DNA of 64,000 bases, from assembly GCF_001562275.1 (NCBI RefSeq), contig NZ_CP014304.1, forward strand, positions 1,736,001 through 1,800,000. The letters are read 5' to 3'. Position 1 is the stretch's first letter. The number at the start of each line of letters is the position of its first letter. The position numbers were made by a program, and so were the translations under genes. Under the pieces are notes generated by a model. The model saw only the letters and a list, made by a program, of their open reading frames with translations, made no database searches and was not told where the DNA came from. Origin of the DNA: Hymenobacter sp. PAMC 26628 (GTDB lineage: Bacteria > Bacteroidota > Bacteroidia > Cytophagales > Hymenobacteraceae). Shown here piece by piece: positions 40,750-49,790 of this stretch.

Positions 40750-43725
40750 TTACACCACCACGTTCACCATGCGGCCGGGGACTACTACTACTTTCTTCAC
40801 GGCTTTGCCTTCGCCGAAGCGGGTGAGGAAGTCCGATTCGCGGATGGCGGTTTCGATTTCGGCGGCGGTAGCGGTGGCGGCGAACTGGCGCTGGTCGCGC
40901 ACTTTGCCGTTGATGGCCACGGGGTAGGTTACGTTGGCTTCCACCAGGAATTCCTCGCGGAACTCGGGGTACGCGGCCTGGCTGATGCTGCCGGGCGCGT
41001 GGCCCAACTCGGCCCACAGCTCCTCGGCCAGGTGCGGGGCGAAGGGGGAGAGCAGCAGCGTGAGCGGCTCCAGGATGGCGCGCTTGTGGGTGCCGAGGGC
41101 CGTCAGCTCGTTCACGGCAATCATGAAGGTGCTGACGCAGGTGTTGAAGCTGAACTTCTCAATGTCGTGCGCCACCTTTTGGATGACGCGGTGCAGGGCC
41201 TTCAGCTCGGCGGGCGCGGCGGGCTCGTCCGTCACGGCCAGGGCCCCATCCTCGGGGTGGAACAGGCGCCAGAACTTCTTGAGGAAGCTGCCCACGCCGC
41301 TGATGCCGTTGGTATTCCAGGGCTTGAACTGCTCCAGGGGCCCCAGGAACATTTCGTACAGCCGCAGCGCATCCGCGCCGTATTGAGCCACCAAAACGTC
41401 GGGATTGACAACGTTAAATTTGGCCTTCGACATCTTCTCGACTTCCGAGCCGCAGACATAACGTCCGTCTTCCTCAAAAATAAATTCTGACTTAGCATAA
41501 TCGGGACGCCATTTCTTGAATGCTTCTGTGTCGAGTACATCATTATGAACAATACTCACATCAACGTGGAGCGGAGTGTAAAAGGCATTAGTGTCAAACT
41601 TCATAGTTTGCATGCCTTCATTGTATGTGAATGTCTCTGCTGGACTGGAAAAACTATCTCCGATTTTATTCAATACCGGTTTCCATATCAACCAATCTGT
41701 TCCTGAAAATTCATAATTATTAGCAATCCACCTGTCAAGCAGATTTTTTGACACAAAAACTGGCGGGCTAATTAATTGCTCAGAACTGCCGTCTTTACCG
41801 TGTTTATGCCAACTGACATTCAGCCGATACACGAAATTTGACCGGCCCAAAATCATCCCCTGATTAATTAGTTTCTGGAACGGCTCGGTGCCCGTTACCA
41901 GGCCCAAATCCTTCAGAAACAGGTACCAGAAGCGGGAGTAGAGCAGGTGGCCGGTGGCGTGCTCGGCGCCGCCCATGTAGAGGTCCACTTGGCCCCAGTA
42001 TTTCTCGGCTTCTTCGCCCACGAAACGGTCGGCGTTTTCGGGGTCCATGTAGCGGAGGTAGTACCAGCTCGAGCCGGCCCAGCCGGGCATGGTGCTCAGC
42101 TCGAACTCGTGCTGGCCGCGGTACTTCCAGTCGGTGGCGCGGCCCAGGGGCGGCTCGCCGTGCTCGGTGGGCTTGTACTCGTCGATTTCGGGGAGCACGA
42201 GCGGCAGGTCGGCTTCGGCCACGCCGTAGGCGGTGCCGTCCTTGTAATACACCGGAATGGGCTCGCCCCAGTAGCGCTGGCGGCCGAAAATGGCGTCGCG
42301 CAGGCGGAAATTGGTCTTGCCCTTGCCGAGACCTTTTTCCTCTAAAAAGGCGATGAGCGTGGTGGTGGCCTCCTTGTAAGTGAGGCCGTTGACGATGCCC
42401 GAGTTGATGTAGCGGCCTTCCTTGGTGGGGTCGGCCTGCTGGTGGAGGTCCTTTTGGGCGTCCGAAATGGCCGGGATGGGCAGGTCGAAGTGCTTGGCGA
42501 AGAGGTAGTCGCGCTGGTCGCCGCTGGGCACGGCCATCACCGCGCCGGTGCCGTAGCCGGCCAGCACGTAGTCGGCGAGCCAGATGGGCACGGGGGCCCC
42601 ATCCACGGGGTTGGCAGCGTAGGCCCCCGTGAACACGCCCGACACGGCCTTCACGTCGGCCATGCGGTCGCGCTCCGAGCGGCGCTTGGTGGCGGCGATG
42701 TACTCGTCCACGGCGGCGCGCTGGCCGGGCGTGGTGAGCTGGTCCACTAGCTCGTGCTCGGGGGCCAGCACCAGGAACGTAGCGCCGTAGATGGTGTCAA
42801 CCCGCGTGGTATACACCTTAATGTCAGTGCCTTCGTGGCCCTGCACCGGGAAGGTAACCTCGGCCCCAATGCTCTTGCCAATCCAGTTGCGCTGCATCTC
42901 CTTCACGGCGTCGGGCCAGTCCAGGGCGTTGAGGCCCTGGAGTAGGCGGTCGGCGTAGGCGGTGATGCGCAGGTTCCACTGCGGCATCAGGCGGCGCTCG
43001 ACGGGGTAGCCGCCGCGCTCCGAAAGGCCGTCCTTCACCTCGTCGTTGCTGAGCACCGTGCCCAGCGCCGGGCACCAGTTCACGTAGGTGTCCTGCTGGT
43101 AGGCCAGGCGGTAGGGAAGGATGGCGGCGAGCTTCTGCTTCTCGGTGAAGCTCTGCCACTGGCCGGCCGAAAACTCGTGCCGCTCTTCATCGCCGCCCGC
43201 CGCGCGGATGCCCGCGCTGCCGCCTTCGGCAAACTTGGCCTGCAAGGTGCGGATGTGCTCGGCCTGGTCGGTATCCAGGTTGTACCAGCTATTGAACAGC
43301 TGGAGGAAAATCCACTGCGTCCACTTGTAGTACTGCGGGTCGGAGGTGCGCACCTCGCGGCTCCAGTCGTAGCTGAAGCCCAGCTGCTGGAGCTGCCGGA
43401 TGTATGTTTCAATGTTCTGCTCCGTCGTCACGGCCGGGTGCTGGCCGGTCTGGATGGCGTACTGCTCGGCGGGCAGGCCAAACGAGTCGAACCCCATGGG
43501 GTGCAGCACGTTGCGGCCCTGCAGGCGCTGGTAGCGGGCCACGATGTCGGAGGCGATGTAGCCCAGCGGGTGCCCCACGTGCAGCCCCGCCCCCGAGGGG
43601 TACGGGAACATGTCGAGCACGTAGTACTTGGGCTTGCTGGAGTGGTTGTCGGCCTTGAAGGTCTGGTGCGTTTTCCAGTGGGCTTGCCACTTTTTTTCAA
43701 TCTCTTCGGGACGGTAGGCGGGCAT
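40750..43725 (-). CDS. leuS: Leucyl-tRNA synthetase
   Basis: This 991-residue class I synthetase charges tRNA-Leu. The start MPAYRPEEIEKKWQAHWKTH follows a TACCTTTG promoter; an upstream frame extension is rejected. The HIGH motif is YPSGAGLHVGHPLGY. The CP1 editing domain holds TRVDTIYGATFLVLAPEHEL. The KMSKS loop reads EVEKMSKAKFNVVNPD, with Ala for the usual final Ser. Residues about 620-760 (41400-41880) are AT-rich (I counted 45 G/C in 120 bases at 41581-41700) and include more residues than I recall for Bacteroidota LeuRS. The rest is GC-rich. Confidence 0.95.
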   Translation of the reverse strand: MPAYRPEEIEKKWQAHWKTHQTFKADNHSSKPKYYVLDMFPYPSGAGLHVGHPLGYIASDIVARYQRLQGRNVLHPMGFDSFGLPAEQYAIQTGQHPAVTTEQNIETYIRQLQQLGFSYDWSREVRTSDPQYYKWTQWIFLQLFNSWYNLDTDQAEHIRTLQAKFAEGGSAGIRAAGGDEERHEFSAGQWQSFTEKQKLAAILPYRLAYQQDTYVNWCPALGTVLSNDEVKDGLSERGGYPVERRLMPQWNLRITAYADRLLQGLNALDWPDAVKEMQRNWIGKSIGAEVTFPVQGHEGTDIKVYTTRVDTIYGATFLVLAPEHELVDQLTTPGQRAAVDEYIAATKRRSERDRMADVKAVSGVFTGAYAANPVDGAPVPIWLADYVLAGYGTGAVMAVPSGDQRDYLFAKHFDLPIPAISDAQKDLHQQADPTKEGRYINSGIVNGLTYKEATTTLIAFLEEKGLGKGKTNFRLRDAIFGRQRYWGEPIPVYYKDGTAYGVAEADLPLVLPEIDEYKPTEHGEPPLGRATDWKYRGQHEFELSTMPGWAGSSWYYLRYMDPENADRFVGEEAEKYWGQVDLYMGGAEHATGHLLYSRFWYLFLKDLGLVTGTEPFQKLINQGMILGRSNFVYRLNVSWHKHGKDGSSEQLISPPVFVSKNLLDRWIANNYEFSGTDWLIWKPVLNKIGDSFSSPAETFTYNEGMQTMKFDTNAFYTPLHVDVSIVHNDVLDTEAFKKWRPDYAKSEFIFEEDGRYVCGSEVEKMSKAKFNVVNPDVLVAQYGADALRLYEMFLGPLEQFKPWNTNGISGVGSFLKKFWRLFHPEDGALAVTDEPAAPAELKALHRVIQKVAHDIEKFSFNTCVSTFMIAVNELTALGTHKRAILEPLTLLLSPFAPHLAEELWAELGHAPGSISQAAYPEFREEFLVEANVTYPVAINGKVRDQRQFAATATAAEIETAIRESDFLTRFGEGKAVKKVVVVPGRMVNVVV

Positions 43726-43748
43726 TGGCTTGGCGTTGGTAATTCCGG

Positions 43749-43756
43749 CAAAGGTA
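43749..43756 (-). promoter_or_regulatory. leuS: -7 box (TACCTTTG) of leuS
   Basis: On the minus strand TACCTTTG ends 23 nt before the leuS ATG at 43725. It supports the shorter start of LeuRS. Confidence 0.6.
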
Positions 43757-43890
43757 ACGCCTTCGCTTAGGGGACGAAACACAAACGCGGCGGGACTGCA
43801 CGCTGCTGGCCTTCCCAGGCGTAGTTTTGCTCCACTGTGCGGTAGTCTCCCGCCGCCACGGCATCGCTTCTCGGCTTCGGCTGAAACGAG

Positions 43891-43922
43891 CGAAGCCCGT
43901 GGTTGGCAGACCACGGGCTTCG
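43891..43922. other. Isolated 13-bp hairpin in the leuS-dnaG gap
   Basis: Arms CGAAGCCCGTGGT (43891-43903) and ACCACGGGCTTCG (43910-43922) enclose TGGCAG. No T-tract follows on plus. It lies about 40 nt before a small candidate gene at 43961. The rest of the gap 43757-44314 shows nothing else I can support. Confidence 0.6.
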
Positions 43923-43960
43923 AAGTGGGTGATTCTTTCTCCCCATAAAGTTCGAAACTC

Positions 43961-44089
43961 ATGGAGAAAAAACCAAACGACGGCGATGATTACGTAGTAA
44001 TCGTCGTCAGGCTCCCGGTTAAGCTGCTGTTGCGGCTTGGTCGGTGGCTAGTGCTGGCCGGCGGTACTTACGTGCTGCTGTACCACTAA
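43961..44089 (+). CDS. Candidate 42-residue membrane peptide
   Basis: ATG 43961 opens a short frame encoding MEKKPNDGDDYVVIVVRLPV and then KLLLRLGRWLVLAGGTYVLL ending YH. It has a charged, acidic start and a hydrophobic segment broken by Arg and Lys. It could be a small membrane protein, but length alone gives little support and I know no family. It has a clean ATG and stop in a 590-bp gap that otherwise lacks genes. Confidence 0.35.
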   Translation: MEKKPNDGDDYVVIVVRLPVKLLLRLGRWLVLAGGTYVLLYH

Positions 44090-44314
44090 CCAGTAGCCGG
44101 CGGGGAGGGTTCGCGCCCTTCCCGCTTGGGGCTGTAACGTGGGCCCAGCCACATGGAGTTGCGCAAAGATGCAAATATTTTTAGGAAGGCCTTGAGGCTC
44201 TGCCATTGACTGCCTGACTGAGCGATACATTGAGTGCCGCGTCTGGCCAGTAGCCACAGCTGGCCGAACTTTGCAGGGCCGGGCCAGCTTAATTAATGAC
44301 CCTGCCCACCGTTC

Positions 44315-46378
44315 ATGGCCCGCATCCCCAAAGAACTCGTTGACCAAATAATTCAAACCGCCGACATCGTGGAAGTCGTCGGCGACTTTGTGCAGCTCAA
44401 GCGCAAGGGCCAGAACCTGTGGGCTCCGTGCCCGTTCCACAACGAAAAGTCGCCGTCGTTTTCCGTCAACCCCGCCAAGGGGTTGTACAAATGCTTCGGC
44501 TGCGGCAAGGCCGGCGGCGTGGTGCAGTTCGTGATGGACGTGGAAGGCACCTCCTACGTGGAGGCCCTGAAGTACCTGGCCAAGAAGTACGCCATTACCG
44601 TTCAGGAGGAGGAAAAAACGCCCCAAGAGCAGTTGGTGCAGAACGAGCGCGACTCACAGTTCATCGTGTCGAGCTGGGCCAAAGACCACTACCACCGCCT
44701 GCTCCAAAACACCGAGGAAGGCATGAGCGTGGGCTACGGCTACCTCAAGGAGCGCGGCCTGAACCTGGCCACCATCCAAACCTTCGAGCTGGGCTACTCG
44801 CTCGACCAGTGGGAGGACCTGCTGAAAAGCGCCACCGCGGCCGGCTATGAGCTGAAATACCTCGAAAAAACCGGCCTCGTCATCAAGCGCGAAGACGACC
44901 AGGGGCACGACACCGGCCGGCGCTACGACCGGTTCCGGGGCCGCGTCATGTTCCCGATTCACAACATTTCGGGCCGCGTGGTGGGCTTCGGGGCCCGCAC
45001 CCTGAAGCGCGACGACAAGATGGCGAAGTACCTCAACTCGCCCGAGTCGGAGATTTACCACAAGTCGGACGTGCTCTACGGGCTGTTCCAGGCGCGCCAG
45101 GCCATCCGGCAGGAGGAGGTGTGCTACCTCGTGGAAGGCTACCTCGACGTGCTGAGCCTCTACCAGGGCGGCATCAAAAACGTGGTGGCCTCGTCGGGCA
45201 CGTCGCTCACCGAGGGCCAAATCCGGCTCATCAAGCGGTATTCCGACAACGTGACGGTGCTCTACGACGGCGACGCGGCCGGCATCAAGGCCAGCCTGCG
45301 CGGCACCGACCTGCTGCTCGAAGGCGGCCTGAACGTGCGCGTCGTGCTGTTCCCCGACGGCGACGACCCCGACAGCTACATCCGCAAGGTGGGCGACCAG
45401 CGCTTCGCCGAGTACATCGAAAAGAGCAGCCAGGACTTCATCACCTTCAAAACCACGCTGGTGGCCCGCGACGCGGCCGGCGACCCGGTGAAGAAGGCCG
45501 AGGCCATCCGGCAGGTGCTCACCAGCATCGCCAAGGTGCCCGACGCCATCAAGCGCCAGGTGTTTTTGCAGCAAACGTCGGCCGCGTTCGGCATTGACGA
45601 ACAGGTGCTCATCACCGAGTACAACAAGCTGGTGAAGCCCGCCGCCGGGGCCCCCCGCCCGGCCGAGGGTGGGGCCCCCAGCGGCGGCAGTAGCAGCGGC
45701 AATGGGCGCCCCGCCCCGCCGGTGGCCGCCACCCGCGCCCTCACGGCTGAGGAGGAAGCCGAAGCCGCCATGTACGGCGCCTTCGAGCCCGGGGCCCCCG
45801 CCGCGACATCGCCAGCCGCGCCCACGGAGACTGACGAAGATGCTGCCCAAACCGACCTGCTGCAAGCCTGTGAGCGCGAAGTGCTGCGCCTGCTGGTGCT
45901 CTACGCCGCGCGCGAAGTGGACACCGACGTGAGCGTGGCCCAGTACCTGCTGGGCCAGCTGGAGGAGGAGCCGTTCAAAACGCCGCTCTACGCCGAGCTG
46001 TGGGCCCTGTGCCGCGAGGAGCTGCTGGCCGGCCGCTTCCCCGAGGCGCGGCAGCTGGGCCAGCACGCGCGGACCGACATCCGCCTGCTGGTGTCGGACC
46101 TGGCCACCGAGCGCTACGACATCAGCCCCAACTGGCGGGTGAAGGAAATCTACGTCTTCAACGAAGTGGACATGCCCAAAGTGGCCTGCGACAACGCCGT
46201 GCTGCGCCTCAACAAATGCCACGTGCAGCGCGAGCTGAACCGCCGCCTCGAAACCCTGCGCCAACCCATGCTTGACGACGCCGAGCTGTTCGAGAACCTG
46301 CGCGCCATCAAGGACTTGAAGCAACTCGACAACCAGCTGGCGGCGCTGCTGGGCACGGTTATTCCGCGCGGCGCTTAG
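44315..46378 (+). CDS. dnaG: DNA primase
   Basis: DnaG, 687 residues, makes RNA primers for replication. The N-terminal zinc-binding domain has CPFHNEKSPSFSVNPAKG and CFGCGKAGGVVQF. The RNA polymerase/TOPRIM core shows FPIHNISGRVVGFGARTL, VEGYLDVLSLYQGG and the metal motif YDGDAAG. Residues about 445-520 are a Pro/Gly/Ala-rich linker (GGAPSGGSSSGNGRPAPP). The C-terminal helical region for helicase contact follows. The start MARIPKELVDQIIQTADIVE is standard. Confidence 0.97.
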   Translation: MARIPKELVDQIIQTADIVEVVGDFVQLKRKGQNLWAPCPFHNEKSPSFSVNPAKGLYKCFGCGKAGGVVQFVMDVEGTSYVEALKYLAKKYAITVQEEEKTPQEQLVQNERDSQFIVSSWAKDHYHRLLQNTEEGMSVGYGYLKERGLNLATIQTFELGYSLDQWEDLLKSATAAGYELKYLEKTGLVIKREDDQGHDTGRRYDRFRGRVMFPIHNISGRVVGFGARTLKRDDKMAKYLNSPESEIYHKSDVLYGLFQARQAIRQEEVCYLVEGYLDVLSLYQGGIKNVVASSGTSLTEGQIRLIKRYSDNVTVLYDGDAAGIKASLRGTDLLLEGGLNVRVVLFPDGDDPDSYIRKVGDQRFAEYIEKSSQDFITFKTTLVARDAAGDPVKKAEAIRQVLTSIAKVPDAIKRQVFLQQTSAAFGIDEQVLITEYNKLVKPAAGAPRPAEGGAPSGGSSSGNGRPAPPVAATRALTAEEEAEAAMYGAFEPGAPAATSPAAPTETDEDAAQTDLLQACEREVLRLLVLYAAREVDTDVSVAQYLLGQLEEEPFKTPLYAELWALCREELLAGRFPEARQLGQHARTDIRLLVSDLATERYDISPNWRVKEIYVFNEVDMPKVACDNAVLRLNKCHVQRELNRRLETLRQPMLDDAELFENLRAIKDLKQLDNQLAALLGTVIPRGA

Positions 46379-46432
46379 GCTTTGGGGCCCCGCGCCTGAA
46401 GCGCCGCGTGGGGGCCCTAACCGCAAACCGCG

Positions 46433-46882
46433 CTACTTGAGTTGTTTCAGCGAGCGTTTGGTTTCGCGGTGCGCGCGCTTGATGCGGGCGTTGAGCTGCT
46501 TCTGGTTGGCTCTGGTAAGTTTGGCAGGGGCCATGTTTACCACGGTCAGCGGGCCGCCGGGTTGCATGGTGAACGGTACCTCAGCCGCGCCATCGTAGGC
46601 GGCTACGGCGGCCACGGGCCCCGCATCGGCCGGCACGATGAAGAAAAAGAGGCCGTCCGCGTTGGTAGCGCAGGTTTGCTTGGTGCGCACCAGCCGCACC
46701 ACGGCGCCGCCCAAGGGCCCCTTGGGCGTGTCGATGCGGCCGGTTAGGGTAACGTTAGCCGGGGCTCCGGCCGACGCAGCGGAGGCAACCGGAGCGGCCG
46801 GCTGCGCCTGCGCCCGGGCCGGGCCCGCCCACACGATGCAAACCGCCACGAAGCAGGTGCAAGAGATAAAACGCGCAATCAT
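46433..46882 (-). CDS. Secreted protein with carboxypeptidase-regulatory-like domain
   Basis: This 149-residue protein has a signal peptide (MIARFISCTCFVAVCIVWAG...ARAQ). Residues about 42-110 look like a small beta-sandwich of the carboxypeptidase-regulatory or CarboxypepD_reg type (VTLTGRIDTPKGPLGGAVVRL, then TNADGLFFFIVPADAGPVAAV). The C-terminus is a basic helix (NARIKRAHRETKRSLKQL). Function is unknown; such domains usually occur on larger envelope proteins. It converges on dnaG. Confidence 0.65.
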   Translation of the reverse strand: MIARFISCTCFVAVCIVWAGPARAQAQPAAPVASAASAGAPANVTLTGRIDTPKGPLGGAVVRLVRTKQTCATNADGLFFFIVPADAGPVAAVAAYDGAAEVPFTMQPGGPLTVVNMAPAKLTRANQKQLNARIKRAHRETKRSLKQLK

Positions 46883-47212
46883 AGCGGGAATAGTATAACG
46901 TGGTAAAATCTTGAATCGAAAAATAAGCGGATACCTAGCGGTAGGAACGAACCAGCCAATGCCGAATATATCAAATCTAGAAAAAAGTAAAAGTGCAAGT
47001 CGACTCGCGTAATGGCACAGAGAATAAAAATAAAACTATTTTAAGTAAATAAAGCGAAAAATAATTTTAAATACGAATTGGTGGCCTAATAAATTGTATT
47101 AACCCTGACTGCCTTCAAGGTTATAAAATAAATAATTCCCCATGCAATATAAATTTATTGCTAACGAAGGCGACCTCTTGGGCCCTATTATCACCAGCCC
47201 GGCCGGAGCTGG
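46883..47212. other. AT-rich intergenic region
   Basis: These 330 bp upstream of the secreted protein gene and downstream of the glycosyltransferase are markedly AT-rich from about 46900 to 47160 (for example AAAATAATTTTAAATACGAA). No reading frame, promoter box or repeat is convincing. The composition suggests a regulatory or foreign remnant, with nothing specific visible. Confidence 0.6.
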
Positions 47213-48271
47213 CTAACGCAGGCCCAACTCAGCAAACCGGCGCTTGCCGCGGGCGAAATAGGCCCACACCACGCTGCCAGCCCAGGCCCCCGGGCGCTGC
47301 GCCACGCGCAGGTGGGGCCCCGCGGCGGCGCGGCGGGCGCGCCAGTACGCGCGCTTTTGAAAGAAGTGCCAGTGAGCCCGGGCCACGGCGCGGGCGTCGG
47401 CCAGGTGGCCGCCCGCCAGAAAGCGCAGGCCGGCCACCCAATCCAGCACCAGGCGCTGGGCTAGGGGCCCCATGAGCTCGCCTGGGGCCGCGTTTTTGTA
47501 GAGCAGCGCCAAGCCGTTGCGGAAGTTGAGGTAGGTTTTGCGGGGGTTGGTTTTGGCCAGCGTGCCGCCGCCCACGTGGTGCACGGCGCTGCCGCCGTGG
47601 TACCACACCTCGTGGCCCGCGTTTTGGAGGCGCCAGCAAAAGTCGATTTCCTCCATGTGGGCAAAAAACGCGGGCTCGAAGCCGCCCAATGCGCGCCAGG
47701 CGCTGGCCCGCACCAGGCAGCAGGCCCCGCTGGCCCAGGCCACGGGGCGCGCGTCGTCGTACTGGCCGGCGTCCACTTCGGTGGTGTCGAACAAGCGGCC
47801 GCGGCAGAAGGGGTAGGCCAGCCGGTCGAGGTAGCCGCCGCCGCCGCCGGCGTACTCGAACCGCGTGGGGTCGGCGTGGGCCAGGATTTTGGGCTGCACG
47901 GCGGCGATGCCTGGGTGTGCCTCCAGTAGGGCGCGCAAAGGCCGCAGCCAGCCAGCCGTTACGGCCACGTCGGAATTTAGCAGCACGTAGTACGGGCTAT
48001 CGACCAGCGCCAGGGCGTGGTTGTAGCCGTCGCAAAAGCCGAAGTTGCGCTCCAGCAGCAGCAGCTCCACCGTGGGGAAGTCACGGGCCAGCAGCGCCAC
48101 CGAATCGTCGGTACTGGCGTTGTCGGCCACCACCACCCGGGCCCCGTCGGCGTGCGCCACCACGCCGGGCAAAAAACGGCGCAGGAAATCTGCGCCGTTC
48201 CAGTTCAGCACCACAATGGCCACATCGGCGCACGCCCCGGCCCGGCCGGGAAAAGGTTGGTTCGCCGCCAA
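47213..48271 (-). CDS. Glycosyltransferase family 2
   Basis: This GT2 enzyme of about 352 residues resembles rhamnosyltransferase-type proteins that extend surface polysaccharides. Motifs are VAIVVLNWNGADFLRRFL, VVADNASTDDS, LLNSDVAVTAGWL (the DxD-like site), and the acceptor-side ASGACCLVRASAWRALGG and HMEEIDFCWRLQNAGHEV. There is no clear membrane segment. The start is TTG at 48271, 4 bp after the ybaB stop; a GTG 16 codons later is possible. It is co-oriented with ybaB and probably coupled to it. Confidence 0.9.
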   Translation of the reverse strand: MAANQPFPGRAGACADVAIVVLNWNGADFLRRFLPGVVAHADGARVVVADNASTDDSVALLARDFPTVELLLLERNFGFCDGYNHALALVDSPYYVLLNSDVAVTAGWLRPLRALLEAHPGIAAVQPKILAHADPTRFEYAGGGGGYLDRLAYPFCRGRLFDTTEVDAGQYDDARPVAWASGACCLVRASAWRALGGFEPAFFAHMEEIDFCWRLQNAGHEVWYHGGSAVHHVGGGTLAKTNPRKTYLNFRNGLALLYKNAAPGELMGPLAQRLVLDWVAGLRFLAGGHLADARAVARAHWHFFQKRAYWRARRAAAGPHLRVAQRPGAWAGSVVWAYFARGKRRFAELGLR

Positions 48272-48275
48272 GGGC

Positions 48276-48614
48276 TCAAACGCCGAAGTTGCCCAGGTCG
48301 AGGCCGGGGATGTTGGGCATCAGGCCGCTGGTTTTGCGCTGCATTTCCTGGCGGGCCTGCTCGCCGGCCGCCTCCAGGGCCTTGTTGGCGGCGGCCACCA
48401 CAAGGTCGGCCAGCATGTCGCGGTCCTGCACGGTGAGCAAGCTGTCGTCGATTTCAATTTTCAGGAGCTTGCGCTCGCCGTTGGCGGTGGCGCGCACCAG
48501 GCCGCCGCCGGCCTCGCCGGTGGCGGTGAGGTGTTGCATTTCTTGTTGGGCCTGCTGCATTTTTTCTTGCAGCTCCTTCACCTTGCCCATCATCCCCATC
48601 ATGTCGAATGCCAT
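48276..48614 (-). CDS. ybaB: YbaB/EbfC nucleoid-associated protein
   Basis: This 112-residue DNA-binding dimer of the YbaB family starts at MAFDMMGMMGKVKELQEKMQ. The family core is present: Q-rich first helix (QQAQQEMQHLTATGEAGGG), then VRATANGERKLLKIEIDDSLL and the last helix DLVVAAANKALEAAGEQAR. It ends GLMPNIPGLDLG. In most bacteria ybaB accompanies dnaX/recR; here it is paired with a glycosyltransferase. Confidence 0.93.
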   Translation of the reverse strand: MAFDMMGMMGKVKELQEKMQQAQQEMQHLTATGEAGGGLVRATANGERKLLKIEIDDSLLTVQDRDMLADLVVAAANKALEAAGEQARQEMQRKTSGLMPNIPGLDLGNFGV

Positions 48615-48816
48615 AGCAAAAAGTCGTTGGTAAGCCCGTGTAGGCCTTGTTTTGAAAAAAAGGTGGACGTTCCGGCAGCGCCGGGGCCCGCCCGTATATA
48701 CCCGCGGGAGGCCCAATAAGTGCCCCGCCGGGCGCGGAGCGTAAAGGTAGCCGCAGCAGCCAGCCGATGCCCCGCCCCGTAAACGGGTTTATTTGCTGCT
48801 TCAACTACTTTTTGCC

Positions 48817-49713
48817 ATGATGGTTTCTTTCTTGCTGGCCGGGGCCCTGGCCGTGGCCGATACCGTGTACCCCGCGCCTAACGCCCAGGCCGTGGCGGCT
48901 CCCGGCGCACGCCTCACGCTGGTAGCCAAGCAGTTCAAATTCACCGAGGGCCCCGCGGTGGACCACGCCGGCAACGTGTTCTTCACCGACCAGCCCAACG
49001 ACAAAATCTGGAAGTACAGCACCGATGGCCAGCTAACGGTGTTTCTCTCGCCCTCGGGCCGGGCCAACGGGCTCGATTTTGACGCCAAAGGCAACCTGCT
49101 GGCCTGCGCCGATGCCCAAAACCAGCTCTGGTCCATCAGCCCCGCCGGCAAGGTGACGGTGCTGGCCGACGGCTTTGAGCGGCACCATTTCAACGGGCCC
49201 AACGACCTGTGGGTGAACCCCAAAGGCGGCGGCATCTACTTCACCGACCCCTATTACCAGCGCGACTACTGGGCGCGCACGGCCCCCGACCTGACTGCCC
49301 AAAACGTGTACTACCTGGCCCCCGGGGCCCCCGCGCCGGTGCTGGCCGCCGACCAGCTGCGCCAGCCCAACGGCCTCGTGGGCACGCCCGATGGCCGCCA
49401 GCTATTCGTGGCCGACATCGAAGCCAACAAAACGTACCGCTACCAAATTGGCCCCGGCGGCCGCCTTAGCAACCGCCAACTATTTGTGGCACAGGGCTCG
49501 GACGGCATGGCCCTTGATAGCAAAGGCAACCTCTACCTCACCGGCCAGGGCGTAACGGTGTACAGCGCCCAGGGCCAGAAAATTGCCCACATCGACGTGC
49601 CCGGGGCCTGGACCGGCAACGTGTGCTTCGCCGGCAAAGACCTGAAAACCTTGTTCATCACCGCCTCCGAAGCCGTGTACACGCTGCCCCTACGGGTAAA
49701 AGGCTTGCGGTAA
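48817..49713 (+). CDS. SMP-30/gluconolactonase-family secreted beta-propeller
   Basis: This protein of about 298 residues has a signal peptide (MMVSFLLAGALAVADT). The SMP-30 pattern is clear: FTEGPAVDHAGNVFFTDQPN, SGRANGLDFDAKGNLLACADA, FNGPNDLWVNPKGGGIYFTDPYY, RQPNGLVGTPDGRQLFVAD and GSDGMALDSKGNLYLTG. These carry the metal-binding Glu, Asn and Asp of the propeller. It probably hydrolyses a sugar lactone in the periplasm; the substrate is uncertain. A family B palindrome follows the stop. Confidence 0.9.
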   Translation: MMVSFLLAGALAVADTVYPAPNAQAVAAPGARLTLVAKQFKFTEGPAVDHAGNVFFTDQPNDKIWKYSTDGQLTVFLSPSGRANGLDFDAKGNLLACADAQNQLWSISPAGKVTVLADGFERHHFNGPNDLWVNPKGGGIYFTDPYYQRDYWARTAPDLTAQNVYYLAPGAPAPVLAADQLRQPNGLVGTPDGRQLFVADIEANKTYRYQIGPGGRLSNRQLFVAQGSDGMALDSKGNLYLTGQGVTVYSAQGQKIAHIDVPGAWTGNVCFAGKDLKTLFITASEAVYTLPLRVKGLR

Positions 49714-49719
49714 AACGGT

Positions 49720-49790
49720 AGTAGCGTGGACGCTGCGAGTCCGCGCGATGAACGTGTTAGCACGCGCGAACTCGCAGCAGCCACGCTACT
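49720..49790. repeat. Palindromic repeat, family B, providing the TlpA stop codon
   Basis: Inverted arms lie at 49720-49747 (AGTAGCGTGGACGCTGCGAG...) and 49763-49790. The right arm ends ACGCTACT, and its CTA (49786-49788) is the TAG stop of the minus-strand TlpA gene. A second copy is at 50393-50482, just beyond the other end of the same gene. Confidence 0.8.

Noticed and set aside
43726-43962. 79-codon N-terminal extension of LeuRS
   Set aside because: It contains the leuS promoter box and a hairpin; the known LeuRS N-terminus begins at the ATG at 43725.
43757-44314. tRNA or other structured RNA gene in the leuS-dnaG gap
   Set aside because: No cloverleaf with conserved T-loop and acceptor pairing could be found by eye; only a simple hairpin is present.
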